Shown: positions 62,804 through 64,000 of the stretch, piece by piece
Numbering within the stretch: the stretch's first letter is position 1
How the letters are laid out: each line of letters opens with the position of its first letter
Assembly (NCBI RefSeq): GCF_002532045.1
Contig: NZ_NWTG01000007.1
Coordinates: 294,381 to 358,380 of the forward strand
Reading direction: 5' to 3'
Length of the DNA: 64,000 nucleotides
Origin: Bradyrhizobium sp. C9
GTDB taxonomy: Bacteria > Pseudomonadota > Alphaproteobacteria > Rhizobiales > Xanthobacteraceae
Program-made: the position numbers and the translations under genes
Notes under the pieces: model-generated
What the model was told of the DNA's origin: nothing
What the model saw: only the letters and a program-made list of their open reading frames with translations
The model's database searches: none

Positions 62804-63193
62804 GGGAGGATCCGGTCTGATTTCGGCCAGGGCTATGAGCAGGCTAGCACCCGGTTGCGAGCCGGGGCAGGGCGTTTGGAGCGCGGCGCGATTGCGTCGG
62901 CGTGTGGCAGCTCTCCCGGTAGTTGTACGGCTCGCAAAATAAACTGCCGCGTAAGGGTTGCGCCATAGAGTGCACCGCCCGCGCTCTGTCCCGGCTTAAC
63001 GTTTTCCTAGTGTTTCGACGGTACGACTGTACGCACCTGCGCGCCAGGACGATGCGCGACGCGCTGGGACGCAACCCGCAGCCCTCCCGCTGCAATCGCG
63101 TCGGTAACGGATGTCCCCGCCACCAGACCGACCACGGATGTCGGTCAACCCCAGACCTCCGTGCACTCAGATCGCCTCGGGCGAAGTCCAGTC
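62804..63193. other. Intergenic region without recognisable gene
   Basis: The 390 bases between the enoyl-CoA hydratase start and the PilZ start must hold two divergent promoters. It contains an A/T-richer stretch (ttaacgttttcctagtgttt at about 62996) likely near the PilZ promoter. I see no tRNA, repeat or credible ORF in it. Confidence 0.4.
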
Positions 63194-63847
63194 GTGTCTG
63201 TCGAAAAGTTTCTCAAGCAACGCGCGGTCAGGATCATCGTCAACGGCAGCTACACGTTGCCGAACTGGTACGATGCGCAGGGCAGACTGCGCACCTTCGC
63301 CTGCCGCACCACGCGCGTCTCGCCGTTCCGGATGATCGTGGACGTACCTGTCGTCGGCAAGGTCGGCGACCGGCTGACGTCGTATTTCGAGGAGTTCGGC
63401 AAGTTCGAAGGCTGCATCACCGACACGATGAGCGGCAGCTTCCTGGTCGAGCTCGAGATGACGCATGCGAGGCGCGAGAAGTTCGCCGACAAGTTGACCT
63501 GGATCGAGAAGAAGCAGAAGGATCCGAGTGTCCGCGAGGCGCGCAACAATCCGCGTTTTGTGCCCGTCGCGCCGCATGCCATGCTGACGCTGGCGGACGG
63601 CACCATGCAGAGCTGCTTCATCATCGACATGTCGCTGTCGGGCGCGGCGGTGTCCTCCGAGTTGCAGCCGCCGGTCGGCATGCCGCTGGCGATCGGCGCC
63701 TGCGTCGGCCGCGTGGTCCGGCATCTGCCGAACGGCTTCGCCATCAAGTTCGTCGAGTCCTACAGGCAGGGCGATCTCGGCCGCCTGATCGCGCGCAAAT
63801 CCAAGGACCTGCTGCTGGCGTCCGAAGACGCGGATCCTGTTGCCTAG
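63194..63847 (+). CDS. PilZ-domain protein, probably cyclic-di-GMP responsive
   Basis: GTG 63194 gives 217 residues; GTG 63161 would add 11. The C-terminal PilZ domain is clear: ARNNPRFVPVA near 118 (RxxxR-like), DMSLSGAAVSSE near 147, and VGRVVRHLPNGFAIKFVE near 174. The first ~95 residues (RIIVNGSYTLPNWYDAQG, TRVSPFRMIVD) look like a second, degenerate PilZ-like barrel. It would bind c-di-GMP in the cytoplasm and change motility or polysaccharide output. It is not in an operon here. Confidence 0.85.
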   Translation: MSVEKFLKQRAVRIIVNGSYTLPNWYDAQGRLRTFACRTTRVSPFRMIVDVPVVGKVGDRLTSYFEEFGKFEGCITDTMSGSFLVELEMTHARREKFADKLTWIEKKQKDPSVREARNNPRFVPVAPHAMLTLADGTMQSCFIIDMSLSGAAVSSELQPPVGMPLAIGACVGRVVRHLPNGFAIKFVESYRQGDLGRLIARKSKDLLLASEDADPVA

Positions 63848-64000
63848 GGCGTGTGCTCATAAATCTGGTACGCGCGTCCGGAGATAGCGAGGTCCGAGTT
63901 GTCCTCCAAAGCAGACATCGACGGATGCCTAAGTGATGTCCGCAAAGGGCCGATTTTGTTGCAAAAGTCGGTTGCTCGCGATGGATCGTTCGGTCATGTC
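63848..64000. other. Window-end intergenic sequence with an imperfect hairpin
   Basis: CCGATTTTG (63950-63958) and CAAAA-g-TCGG (63962-63971) form an imperfect stem over a three-base loop. The preceding gaggtccgagttgtcctcca resembles a repeated intergenic or IS-adjacent sequence of this bacterial group. No coding region is visible before the edge. Confidence 0.35.

Overview
The window looks like chromosomal DNA of an alphaproteobacterium close to Bradyrhizobium (Hyphomicrobiales). The evidence is high GC with strong third-position GC in every reading frame, the gene families present (several LysR, AraC, TetR and IclR regulators, ABC and MFS uptake systems, many short-chain dehydrogenases) and several dispersed GC-rich palindromic intergenic repeats. 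I saw no rRNA, tRNA, CRISPR array, prophage or transposase. The genus is an inference from gene style, not from a marker gene.

Layout. 1-9648 (minus strand): the N-terminal part of a flotillin-like protein with a 132-bp tandem repeat, then a branched-chain-type ABC transporter operon (livK, an AraC regulator, livH, livM, livG). Its last ATPase is fused to a UPF0261/Tm-1 domain and is followed by a TIM-barrel PEP-hydrolase-like protein. 9800-15152: repeats, an SDR, an acyl-CoA dehydrogenase, an AraC regulator, a divergent SDR/LysR pair and a probable 50-aa membrane protein. 15334-21941: a secreted protein divergent from a NodD-type LysR, a TonB-dependent receptor with a small metal-type companion, an isolated and diverged EF-Tu paralogue, and an outer-membrane-like protein. 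22066-30000: an SDR, a second TonB-dependent receptor, and a LigK-like aldolase / LigJ-like hydratase / MFS unit divergent from a LysR. 30226-36127: a secreted hypothetical, a class I glutamine amidotransferase, a membrane protein preceded by a short repeat array, cytochrome b561, Lrp/ald, and an IclR regulator.

36272-42217 is a tightly overlapping six-gene operon of LeuC-, LeuD- and LeuB-like enzymes plus a NitT/TauT-type ABC transporter. It faces the IclR gene across a perfect 16-bp palindrome and looks catabolic rather than a leucine pathway. 43059-50986 is a complete D-glucarate/galactarate to 2-oxoglutarate system (garD, 2-oxoglutarate semialdehyde dehydrogenase, gudD, kdgD, LysR, MFS). 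A conserved 30-nt element lies upstream of both kdgD and the MFS gene. 51195-54989 holds a MetX-like hydrolase, a fatty-acid desaturase, a TetR and a histone-deacetylase-like amidohydrolase. 55226-58142 is an L-arabinose/D-galactose oxidation trio (dehydrogenase, mutarotase, lactonase). 58201-61626 is a TetR-headed unit with a Pht5-like protein and two dehydrogenases. The end holds an enoyl-CoA hydratase and a PilZ protein.

Taken together this is an accessory catabolic region for sugar acids, sugars, aromatics-derived acids and unidentified carboxylates, with most clusters carrying their own regulator and transporter. The most unusual features are the LivF-UPF0261 fusion next to its TIM-barrel partner (the two halves of the eukaryotic Tm-1 protein), and the EF-Tu paralogue whose switch I segment seems to have been rewritten by a compensated frameshift.
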